A stretch of DNA of 5,967 nucleotides from Verrucomicrobiales bacterium (GTDB lineage Bacteria; Verrucomicrobiota; Verrucomicrobiia; Verrucomicrobiales; DEV007), in the NCBI GenBank assembly GCA_013911195.1, contig JACETS010000160.1:1-5967 (forward strand). The letters run 5' to 3'. Made by a program: the position numbers and the translations under genes. The stretch's first letter is position 1, and every line of letters starts with the position of its first letter. A model generated the notes under the pieces. The model saw only the letters and a program-made list of their open reading frames with translations, was not told the origin of the DNA and did not search any database. Shown here in pieces: positions 1 to 5,967 of this stretch.

Positions 1-169
1 CGGTATCTTCTTCTGGTGGCCACGGCACTCCTCCATCTCTAGATGTGTCGTAAAGATGGATATGAGTATCAATCATATGTTTTACTTTCGGTAATGAACG
101 ATTTTCATCTGCTTGTATCGAAATAGATAAAATGATCAATGATATGAGTGTTAGTCCGGCGATTTTCAT
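1..169 (-). CDS. Exported amidohydrolase (PF04909-like), N-terminal part only
   Basis: Only the first 56 codons are visible; the reading frame is open to the left edge. The start ATG (167-169) is followed by a typical Sec signal: MK, then a hydrophobic stretch (about residues 3-18), then QA-DEN, giving a likely cleavage after A20. The mature N-terminus carries DTHIHLYDTSRDGGVPWPP (residues 34-52). The HxH pair (H36, H38) is the first metal-ligand motif of the amidohydrolase superfamily, and the LYD...GGVPWPP continuation resembles PF04909 (amidohydrolase 2) members related to L-fuconolactonase and other lactone hydrolases. Substrate cannot be told from this fragment. The gene starts 22 bp after the stop of the cytochrome-ankyrin gene, which suggests one transcript. 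No Shine-Dalgarno is visible upstream of the ATG; the leader is T/A-rich. An exported location is notable, since many relatives are cytoplasmic. The family call is firm, the lactonase idea is inference. Confidence 0.85.
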   Translation of the reverse strand, partial: MKIAGLTLISLIILSISIQADENRSLPKVKHMIDTHIHLYDTSRDGGVPWPPEEDT

Positions 170-191
170 TAATTTAAAAAATGAGAGTATG

Positions 192-3100
192 TTATTTTGA
201 CTGAGCTTGGAGATTTTCTTTATTTGAGTGAGCTCTTAATATTTTTAAAATTTGAGGTCGAGTCGACTTAATTTTTTCCATGTCTAGACCCAAATTTGAC
301 CCATCGCTAATGGATTGATAAAAGCGTTGAAGTCCATCATTCCATTTCCCAGATACAACATCTATTGGAGATTCACCTCTTCTGTTTTTTGTAATTACTG
401 ATGCCCCTTTTTCAAGGTAAAGTTTTACGATTTCCGTGCGGCATAAGAATGCGGCAACATGAAGAGGTGTGTTGCCATCAGTATTAGGTCGCGAAATCTT
501 TGCTCCTCTCTTAAGAAGTAATTTAACGATTTCGATTTCTCCGTGGAAACCTGCAGTGCTGAGAGGAGTTCCACCATCCTCTCTTCTTTGGTTTGGATCG
601 GCGCCTTCGTTTAATAAGCTTCTCGTCCTTTTGAGGTTACCCTCTCTAATGGCATTAATTAAAGACCTGGAAAGATGATTAGGGTTATTAGAATTTCTAA
701 TTTCTTTTGCCCTCTGCTCATTGTCGGCAACATGAAAAATAAAATCGTTACTGAATAATCCTCCTTTATTTTGTATCTGTAAAAAATGAATTCCTGGCTC
801 TGGTAAATCCTCTAGGGTTATTTCTATATTTTCTCCAGACCTGAACTGTAGATTTCCATTAGTTCTTTTGCCATTTACAAATATTAAGGCGCCATTTTTC
901 ACGTGCCGGGCGTTAATTGTCATGTTTTTTGAATTGTTATGAACAATAGGGAATACTTGTTTTCCTCTCTGGGCATGAATTGGACCAAGAGTCCAAAGGG
1001 CGGGTTGTGGGTTATCATAGTCAGTATTGGGACCATGCTTGCCGGTAAATGTGCCAACGAATTTGCCCTCTGAGGCTAAATTAATTAATTTTTCTCTTTT
1101 TATATTTCTTCGCTCTCCACCAACTTCGGTGTAATTGCTTTCACCCAAATATTGATTGTATTGAAGTTTTACTGGCGATGATTTTTCTCCATTGGTGAAT
1201 ACACCTTGAACCTCTAGTATGATCGCGGATTGTTTCGCGGAATCTTCCAAAGCATTAAGAAGATCGTGGGTTAGTTCATTTTTTGCTGTAGTCTTATTTA
1301 CTGTAATCTGTCTTCCAAAAGAACCTGAGAAGCCAGTGCTTCCCTCCAAAACCATTTCCCATACTGGATTAAATCTCGTACGGCCTCCCCAAGAAAATTG
1401 CCACATATTACGTTCTGGAATGCCTCGTTCTGCAATTCTTCTATAAAAATCAAAATCGATAATATTTAATCTTCCCTGAGGTAGTATTAAAAACCTATCG
1501 TTTGCACCTCTCCAAGTAGGAGTATCCATACCAGAGCCGGGCGTATTCGTGCTGACCCAAAATGGCATTCTGTGACAGTTTCCACAAATATTGGGTCTTT
1601 GTCGGCTAGGGTCGTCATCACCTTTGATGTGAAAAAGTTCAAATCCTTCCTCAGCTTTCTCTGATAGAACATTCGTATAAGCACGTTTTTGCGCAGGTGG
1701 ATAACTGATGCTTAACAGGAATTTAGCCATGTCATCCCTTTCTTTTTTACTGAGTAAACCTGACTTACCTTCATCATTTTTTGTTGGATCACCCACTGTT
1801 TTCATTGTGGTTTTCAAACTGCCATCAATGACGTGACGGGTCATGCTAACAGGGTCATCAATTTTACTATTAGGGGGAACACTTGTACGAGTATGAGCAC
1901 TATTGTTACCGCCATAAGGGTCACCTGGGATTCCATCCCAATGGAAAGGAGCAGTGTCTCTAAGTCCTCTTAAAGGCATCGTAGAACGAGGCATTATTTG
2001 ATTTCCACCAGTGACAACTGGAGTGTCTAGAACCCAAAGAAGTTGATCGGTATGTCCATCAGGATGGCAGCTTGCACATGAAAAGGTTTCAGTTGTTGAA
2101 GCATGAGCGGCATTGAATGCAATTCTGCCTCTTTTGAAAATTGGATGAGTAGGATCCTCAAGTGTAATGGTTGCTGTGACTTTGAGGCTCTCAGGTGAAG
2201 ATATGTCAACAAGCGAAACCGAATTGGAGACTGCATTTAAAACCCATGCTTTTGAAGGCTTATTATCATGAGAATATTCAATGCTAATGCCTCTGGGAAC
2301 GGAACCTACATTAACATTGCCAAGTAGTTTTCCAGATTCGGCATCCATTGTGAAAATTTTATCGGAGCTTGCGGCTGAAGCGATGACTAGCTTGTCATCC
2401 TTTGTCACTTTAATTGCAAATGGTGTTGCAAGTGCCTCTCCTGGTTTTGGCTGGAGTGGAGGAGCTGGTTCTAAGTCGATAAAATTTTTATCGTCATCAT
2501 TCAAGTTAGCTTTAATGGATGTGATTTGATTTAGAAAAGCGCGGTTTTCAAGTTCTTTGAGAGAGTGTTTTTTTGTTCCTGATCTTCCGTTGATATCATT
2601 GCGGGCATCAGTTTGGGAAATGAATACATTGTTCTTAGAGTCAACCGTAATGCCATAAAGTAGCGTTCCAAGACTGCCAACAGTTTTGATGAGTCTATCG
2701 GTTTTCGTATCGAAGATGAATAGATCTTTGTCTGGAACTCGTGGATGTTTAACGATATCAGTAATATGCCCAATTGATAGAACGTTATTATTGGCAATAG
2801 AATGCTCATGGGCATTGAATGTCACTAGATTGCCGTCGACTTTGTAGCCACCAGAAAGTTGGGTTTTGTTATTTGATTCGAATGGGATCACATAGAGCTT
2901 TCCATTCTTTACTGTAATGGCGCGAGGGTCTTGTGCATTGATGTGTAATCGTTTAGTGACTGTCCTAGTACGGACATCAATGACCGCAATTTTGTTTTCT
3001 GAGGACAATGCGACATAGGCCTTTTTATCGTTTGCGAATGCAATTCCAACCGGTTCATCAAAGTTTGTTGTTTTTGTTTCTAGGTCCAGTTCTTGTACGG

Positions 3101-3512
3101 TATGAATGACTTCTAAGTAGGTGGGGTTATCTTCATTGTTATCAATAACGCTCACTGAATCGGATACGTGGTTAGATACCCAAACCTCTTTACCATCAGG
3201 TCGTATGCAGATGCTGACAGGATCCACTCCTACACTAATTCTTTTGATGATTTTACCCGTTTTGGTGTTGATCACGTCAACTGTATCTGATGGTGTATTG
3301 ACCACAAATAAGTGGCTATTCAAAAGCGCCGTTGGATTTGAATGGGGGCTCATTAGTGATGGGTAACCGACCTGATTTGGTGGCTCTATTGGATTCCCAT
3401 TCTTTTTATTATTAACTGGCTCTTCAGCATCGCCCTCGAGTAAAAATCCTAATCCTATTGAAGCACTTAATAGCGCTATGATTAATGATGTTATTAGATA
3501 AGAATTTTTCAT
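192..3512 (-). CDS. Exported YVTN beta-propeller / di-heme cytochrome c / ankyrin-repeat fusion protein
   Basis: 1106 aa. Residues 5-25 are hydrophobic (signal peptide or uncleaved N-terminal anchor; no clear cleavage site and no lipobox Cys). Residues about 65-445 are a beta-propeller with YVTN-like blades, for example DGKEVWVSNHVSDSVSVID (106-124) and KAWVLNAVSNSVSLVD (421-436). Two c-type heme motifs follow, CASCH (479-483) and CGNCH (643-647), in a region resembling di-heme cytochrome c peroxidase/MauG-like proteins, with RGLRDTAPFHWDG (515-527) and TPTWRGANDRFLILPQGR (664-681) as conserved-looking blocks. Residues about 763-835 are unassigned, 864-929 look like an Ig/IPT-type beta domain, and about 948-1075 are ankyrin repeats with TPL-helix and EIVKLLL signatures. 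Heme attachment implies a periplasmic or outer-face location. The role could be peroxidase, sugar-linked electron transfer or redox sensing; I cannot decide. It starts 138 bp after the lyase gene and ends 22 bp before the amidohydrolase. No Shine-Dalgarno precedes the ATG; the signal-like N-terminus supports this start. Confidence 0.9.
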   Translation of the reverse strand: MKNSYLITSLIIALLSASIGLGFLLEGDAEEPVNNKKNGNPIEPPNQVGYPSLMSPHSNPTALLNSHLFVVNTPSDTVDVINTKTGKIIKRISVGVDPVSICIRPDGKEVWVSNHVSDSVSVIDNNEDNPTYLEVIHTVQELDLETKTTNFDEPVGIAFANDKKAYVALSSENKIAVIDVRTRTVTKRLHINAQDPRAITVKNGKLYVIPFESNNKTQLSGGYKVDGNLVTFNAHEHSIANNNVLSIGHITDIVKHPRVPDKDLFIFDTKTDRLIKTVGSLGTLLYGITVDSKNNVFISQTDARNDINGRSGTKKHSLKELENRAFLNQITSIKANLNDDDKNFIDLEPAPPLQPKPGEALATPFAIKVTKDDKLVIASAASSDKIFTMDAESGKLLGNVNVGSVPRGISIEYSHDNKPSKAWVLNAVSNSVSLVDISSPESLKVTATITLEDPTHPIFKRGRIAFNAAHASTTETFSCASCHPDGHTDQLLWVLDTPVVTGGNQIMPRSTMPLRGLRDTAPFHWDGIPGDPYGGNNSAHTRTSVPPNSKIDDPVSMTRHVIDGSLKTTMKTVGDPTKNDEGKSGLLSKKERDDMAKFLLSISYPPAQKRAYTNVLSEKAEEGFELFHIKGDDDPSRQRPNICGNCHRMPFWVSTNTPGSGMDTPTWRGANDRFLILPQGRLNIIDFDFYRRIAERGIPERNMWQFSWGGRTRFNPVWEMVLEGSTGFSGSFGRQITVNKTTAKNELTHDLLNALEDSAKQSAIILEVQGVFTNGEKSSPVKLQYNQYLGESNYTEVGGERRNIKREKLINLASEGKFVGTFTGKHGPNTDYDNPQPALWTLGPIHAQRGKQVFPIVHNNSKNMTINARHVKNGALIFVNGKRTNGNLQFRSGENIEITLEDLPEPGIHFLQIQNKGGLFSNDFIFHVADNEQRAKEIRNSNNPNHLSRSLINAIREGNLKRTRSLLNEGADPNQRREDGGTPLSTAGFHGEIEIVKLLLKRGAKISRPNTDGNTPLHVAAFLCRTEIVKLYLEKGASVITKNRRGESPIDVVSGKWNDGLQRFYQSISDGSNLGLDMEKIKSTRPQILKILRAHSNKENLQAQSK
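288..671 (-). other. Ankyrin-repeat domain at the C-terminus of the cytochrome fusion
   Basis: Protein-level repeats at about residues 948-1075. Three units of about 33 residues align by eye: SLINAIREGNLKRTRSLLNE-GADPN, GGTPLSTAGFHGEIEIVKLL-LKRGAKI, and GNTPLHVAAFLCRTEIVKLY-LEKGASV. A degenerate fourth unit follows, beginning RGESPIDVV. The TPL, A/G-x-x-G and GA(D/K/S) positions are the standard ankyrin consensus. Such repeats mediate protein-protein contact. Because the polypeptide carries an N-terminal export signal and heme motifs, these repeats should lie outside the cytoplasm, which is less common for ankyrins. Confidence 0.88.
1572..1586 (-). other. Second heme c attachment motif (CGNCH)
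   Basis: Codons for C643-G-N-C646-H647, a canonical CxxCH motif. It is followed by MPFW and then by a TPTWRGANDR block that resembles the conserved segment after the second heme in di-heme peroxidase-like proteins. The 164-residue spacing from the first CxxCH fits a two-domain di-heme cytochrome. Confidence 0.85.
2064..2078 (-). other. First heme c attachment motif (CASCH)
   Basis: Codons for C479-A-S-C482-H483, a canonical CxxCH motif followed by PDGHTD. Downstream methionines (M507, M512) and H524 in the RGLRDTAPFHWDG block are possible distal or second ligands, but which residue serves cannot be read from the sequence alone. Confidence 0.87.
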
Positions 3513-3550
3513 TTATGTAGAAGAATGAAATTTTGGTATCATTGCCTCAT

Positions 3551-3580
3551 ATAATACATTACCACTGAATTTCTTTTTAA
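3551..3580 (-). promoter_or_regulatory. Candidate sigma70-like promoter for the cytochrome-ankyrin gene
   Basis: On the minus strand, TTAAAA (3575-3580; 4 of 6 matches to TTGACA) is separated by 18 bases from TATTAT (3551-3556; 5 of 6 matches to TATAAT). This would place transcription start roughly 30 bases before the ATG at 3512. It lies in the only intergenic gap of useful size (3513-3650). Such AT-rich DNA gives chance matches readily, and the sigma factor preference of this organism is unknown. Confidence 0.25.
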
Positions 3581-3638
3581 GGAAATTTATCAAAAGTTTA
3601 TCTACTTCAAGTGATGAGATTACCTATTTTATAGCCTA

Positions 3639-3656
3639 AATTAGAATTCTCTAATT
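3639..3656. repeat. Short inverted repeat over the lyase stop codon
   Basis: AATTAGA and TCTAATT form a perfect 7-bp inverted repeat around a 4-base centre, overlapping the TAG stop (3651-3653) of the polysaccharide lyase gene. The stem has one G-C pair only and no T-run follows on the minus strand, so it does not qualify as a normal intrinsic terminator. It may be chance in AT-rich DNA. Confidence 0.25.
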
Positions 3657-5675
3657 GTTCTGAAGAATTTGAACTCGGTCATATGTGACTCTTGTGGTGA
3701 CTTTATCAAGTTGAGAGCACGCTGGTAATCCAACAAAATAGTTATTTCCTAAATCAATATCAGCTTCGGCAAGTTTTTGCCATACATCACCATCCGGAGA
3801 CATGTATCCAATAACCGTTGTTCCAGATTTGGAAATTTTCAGCCAATAGGGGGTACTAAGCCTGTTCTTTTTAATGATATGAGATTCGCCAAGATGTGTT
3901 GAACCTAAGGTTTTTGTCTCACCTCCATTGGTGGATCTTGTAACGAGCGCTCCATTCCAGTGAGGTAATAGAAGTGCGGATGCGTGAGCTGAATTATGCG
4001 TTAAACTTTTCCTAATCATAACGCCGGGCTTGGTCCATTGAGAGCTCATCGGTCTTATAACTCTAGCAATAATTGTGCAATCACCTTCTACAGCTTTGTA
4101 AGCAAAATGAAATGAATCACTTTTGCCATCGATGTCATGGCCTTCACCGTCAAGAGTGAATTTCTTTCCATCAAATAGACTGTAACCAGGAATCTTCACT
4201 TTTCCTATATCGACTTGCTGCCATGAAGGAGGTAAGCCTGCACAGGCGGAAAACTCTGAAGATGAGTGACTAGCCCCAACTTCATTTATGGCCTTAACTT
4301 TATAATGATAAGTTTTTCCTTGGGTTACATTTTTGTCTAGAAAGTATGTAGCGGTTATATTTTTGGCTATGAGTTCATATGGCCCACCAGCTTTAGTGCT
4401 CCTTGATAGCTGATAACTTTTGGCATCAATGCTGGTAATAGGATCAACTGATTTGACCCAAGTTATTTTTATCCCATCATTTAGATTTTGATTAATTAGT
4501 CCCGATGGAACTCCAGGAACTGAAACTGGTTTAGATGCATGAATTAGTTTTCTCCAATGAGTGAGAGTTCCATGGCCCACATAATCTGAGCTATGGCCCT
4601 CAGGTCTTTTAATTTTTACGACTTTTGAGGAGTATGGAGCAGAAACATTTCTACGGTTAGTGTAGTGATTTTGAATTCTCTCAAAGATCGGCCAAAATCT
4701 TCCACGACTTACCGTTGATATTTCTGTGTAATTTTGATGTCGACCACCTAAACCGTACTTACCCGTTCTATCCAGATAAGTTTGAAATGGGACCTCTTCT
4801 CCTAATCCATATTTGGCAGTGTACTCAAATCCTTTGAGTATTCTGTTGTCGTTCCAACCATATAAATCCACTCCCTGATTCCATGCAATTTCGGCTGCCC
4901 CTGTAAGAAGGCCGATGCCTAGTTGAGCATAGTGTTGAGCACGAGTGGTTTCCTGGCATTGTCCAGAAGGGTATACAATCATATGAGGGATACTGCCATT
5001 GCCTGCCCCATTGACCGAGTATTTAACGGTGCTCTCAAAGAGTTCTCTGTCATTACAGAAAACTGCGATCGCCATATTAGTTTGTAGAGCAGCAGTCTCC
5101 CAATTGCCATTCGCAAAATATGCATAGTGTTGAATTGTCGGATACCATGCTTTCTTAAATGACTCTTCACATTTTTTTGCCTCCTGTTCTGACCAGCCTG
5201 AATCACTGTATCTCAAAATCTCTGCCGCATTTGCAAATTTTACTCCCTGAATGCCAGCAGCGAGAACACCATCAATACCACTAACTTTTTTCAGTGTATT
5301 AGCCCACGCGTTGATAATTTGTATTGCCTTTTTAGCATGTGCTTTATCGCCAGTGATTGACCACATTAGTGCATTCTCATAGGCGGCCTTTGCATCGTTT
5401 CTTGCCTCACCTGCTCTTATGTTGGGTGCTCGGCCCCATTCTGGAAACGGACCTTGCATTCTATAATTTGATTTGGAGTGGAGGCTTTCTTGAAGAATTT
5501 TAAATCCTGAAAAAATTGGTTCTTCCTTTGCTTCGACGGCTTCTCTCATCCTATCCAAATCATTTTGGCTGTGGAATAGTCCTGGATGATTGAATCCATT
5601 ATCATCATTGCTCCAAGAATTTGTCGAAATTAGAAGTAACGATATTGCGATAATAGGTGATAAAAATGAGTTCAT
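3651..5675 (-). CDS. Exported alginate-lyase-family polysaccharide lyase with fn3 and C-terminal lectin-like module
   Basis: 674 aa. A signal peptide spans residues 1-22 with likely cleavage after SWS. Residues about 30-345 match the alginate lyase (PF05426-type) helical-toroid fold by recognisable blocks: ALMWSITGDKAHAKKAI and AGIQGVKFANAAEILRYS in the N-terminal half, NGNWETA (189-195), GQCQETTRAQHYAQ (238-251), and SRGRFWPIFE with NHYTNRR near the end of the catalytic part. The family cleaves uronic-acid polymers by beta-elimination; the blocks resemble the PL38/PL5-like branch, so alginate or glucuronan are possible substrates. Residues about 385-477 form a fibronectin type III domain (ITW, YQLSRST, TYHYKVKAINEVG). 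Residues about 480-672 resemble the DUF1349/beta-xylosidase-C concanavalin-like fold (SDSFHFAYKAVEGD, PGVMIRKSL, YMSPDGDVWQ), probably carbohydrate-binding. It begins 17 bp after the preceding gene's stop. AAGAGG upstream lies about 20 bases from the ATG, too far for a normal Shine-Dalgarno. Confidence 0.9.
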   Translation of the reverse strand: MNSFLSPIIAISLLLISTNSWSNDDNGFNHPGLFHSQNDLDRMREAVEAKEEPIFSGFKILQESLHSKSNYRMQGPFPEWGRAPNIRAGEARNDAKAAYENALMWSITGDKAHAKKAIQIINAWANTLKKVSGIDGVLAAGIQGVKFANAAEILRYSDSGWSEQEAKKCEESFKKAWYPTIQHYAYFANGNWETAALQTNMAIAVFCNDRELFESTVKYSVNGAGNGSIPHMIVYPSGQCQETTRAQHYAQLGIGLLTGAAEIAWNQGVDLYGWNDNRILKGFEYTAKYGLGEEVPFQTYLDRTGKYGLGGRHQNYTEISTVSRGRFWPIFERIQNHYTNRRNVSAPYSSKVVKIKRPEGHSSDYVGHGTLTHWRKLIHASKPVSVPGVPSGLINQNLNDGIKITWVKSVDPITSIDAKSYQLSRSTKAGGPYELIAKNITATYFLDKNVTQGKTYHYKVKAINEVGASHSSSEFSACAGLPPSWQQVDIGKVKIPGYSLFDGKKFTLDGEGHDIDGKSDSFHFAYKAVEGDCTIIARVIRPMSSQWTKPGVMIRKSLTHNSAHASALLLPHWNGALVTRSTNGGETKTLGSTHLGESHIIKKNRLSTPYWLKISKSGTTVIGYMSPDGDVWQKLAEADIDLGNNYFVGLPACSQLDKVTTRVTYDRVQILQNN

Positions 5676-5692
5676 TGAAAATGCTTTTTGAT

Positions 5693-5967
5693 TTAACCTC
5701 TTGGTAATTCTCCTTGAGAAATTAAAGGGAGGCCGTGCCAGATTTTGAATATGTTTTCACCAGTAGTTAGAGATTGAAAAGGTCCTGGAATAGCTGTTCC
5801 GTTTTGGGGAACGGGTTGTTCCTCATAGTCAGTGCTTATTTTATCGTAATTGGTGCTCCCGTTGAATTTTACATTAGAAGGTATATTGATTTTAAGTGTT
5901 TGGTTGGACTCATCATAGGAAACAGTGATGCCTTTTGTCATAATGCTTTCTGTGTCATTTTTCTGAC
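5693..5967 (-). CDS. C-terminal 90 residues of an unrecognised protein (5' end outside window)
   Basis: The frame ends with TAA (5693-5695) and stays open to the right edge: the codons before the first in-window ATG (5939-5941) read QKNDTESI, with no stop. That ATG has no Shine-Dalgarno and no signal peptide after it, so I treat the whole visible part as the tail of a longer protein. The visible sequence has a beta-strand-like section (ITVSYDESNQTLKINI), a Pro/Gly-rich loop (EEQPVPQNGTAIPGP) and ends IWHGLPLISQGELPRG. I do not recognise the family. Its stop is 17 bp before the start of the polysaccharide lyase gene on the same strand, so co-transcription and a role in the same polysaccharide pathway are plausible but unproven. 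If the ATG at 5941 were the true start, it would be an 82-aa protein. Confidence 0.65.
   Translation of the reverse strand, partial: QKNDTESIMTKGITVSYDESNQTLKINIPSNVKFNGSTNYDKISTDYEEQPVPQNGTAIPGPFQSLTTGENIFKIWHGLPLISQGELPRG

Noticed and set aside
2281..2529. Plus-strand frame of 82 codons inside the propeller region
   Set aside because: It lies wholly opposite the cytochrome fusion gene, has no recognisable domain, and several similar short frames exist on both strands there; it is a by-product of the long coding frame.
3121..3366. Plus-strand frame of 81 codons near the start of the fusion gene
   Set aside because: Antisense to the well-supported propeller coding sequence, no signal peptide or domain, low-quality composition.
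3568..3587. AATTTC...GAAATT inverted repeat with 8-base centre in the 138-bp gap, as an operator or terminator
   Set aside because: Only 6 bp of almost pure A/T; expected by chance in such DNA, and no T-run follows at a suitable place.
3513..3650. Bacteroidota-type promoter (TTTG ... TAnnTTTG) in the intergenic gap
   Set aside because: A TTTG is present but no TAnnTTTG element lies at the required distance.
4979..5206. Minus-strand 75-codon frame inside the lyase gene
   Set aside because: Shifted frame within the conserved catalytic blocks of the lyase; the lyase frame explains the sequence.
5693..5941. Stand-alone 82-aa gene starting at the ATG at 5939-5941
   Set aside because: The frame remains open upstream to the window edge and the ATG lacks a ribosome binding site and signal peptide, so a longer protein is more likely.
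1..5967. CRISPR array, insertion sequence, tRNA or integration site
   Set aside because: No spaced direct repeats, transposase-like frame, cloverleaf-type sequence or flanking duplications were seen on either strand.

Overview
The window is a stretch of bacterial DNA with every supported gene on the minus strand. Reading 5'->3' along that strand, from the right edge to the left, the order is: (1) the 3' end of an unrecognised gene that enters from outside the window; (2) a complete exported alginate-lyase-family polysaccharide lyase of 674 aa with a fibronectin type III module and a C-terminal lectin-like module; (3) a complete, very large (1106 aa) exported protein that joins a YVTN-type beta-propeller, a two-heme cytochrome c region, an Ig-like segment and C-terminal ankyrin repeats; (4) the first 56 codons of an exported amidohydrolase (PF04909-like) that runs off the left edge.

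The gaps are 17 bp (1 to 2), 138 bp (2 to 3) and 22 bp (3 to 4). The two short gaps suggest co-transcription of 1-2 and of 3-4. The 138-bp gap is the only place in the window large enough for a promoter; it holds one weak sigma70-like candidate. None of the three visible starts has a Shine-Dalgarno sequence at normal spacing. There are no tRNA or rRNA genes, CRISPR arrays, insertion sequences or convincing terminators, and no gene-free stretch exceeds 300 bases.

The organism is probably a marine or sediment Gram-negative with moderately AT-rich DNA. The domain style suggests the PVC group (Verrucomicrobiota or Planctomycetota): an exported PF04909 amidohydrolase beginning DTHIHLYD...GGVPWPP, a YVTN-propeller cytochrome with an RGLRDTAPFHWDG motif, and a PL with fn3 plus a DUF1349/xylosidase-C-like tail. 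Bacteroidota is the main alternative. This is inference from family resemblance, not a database result.

Functionally the cluster looks like part of an extracytoplasmic polyuronate/polysaccharide breakdown locus. The lyase would cleave a uronic-acid polymer, the amidohydrolase could hydrolyse a lactone or similar product, and the di-heme protein could provide a redox step or redox sensing. The link between the cytochrome-ankyrin protein and sugar breakdown rests on neighbourhood alone. That protein's domain combination is the most unusual item in the window.
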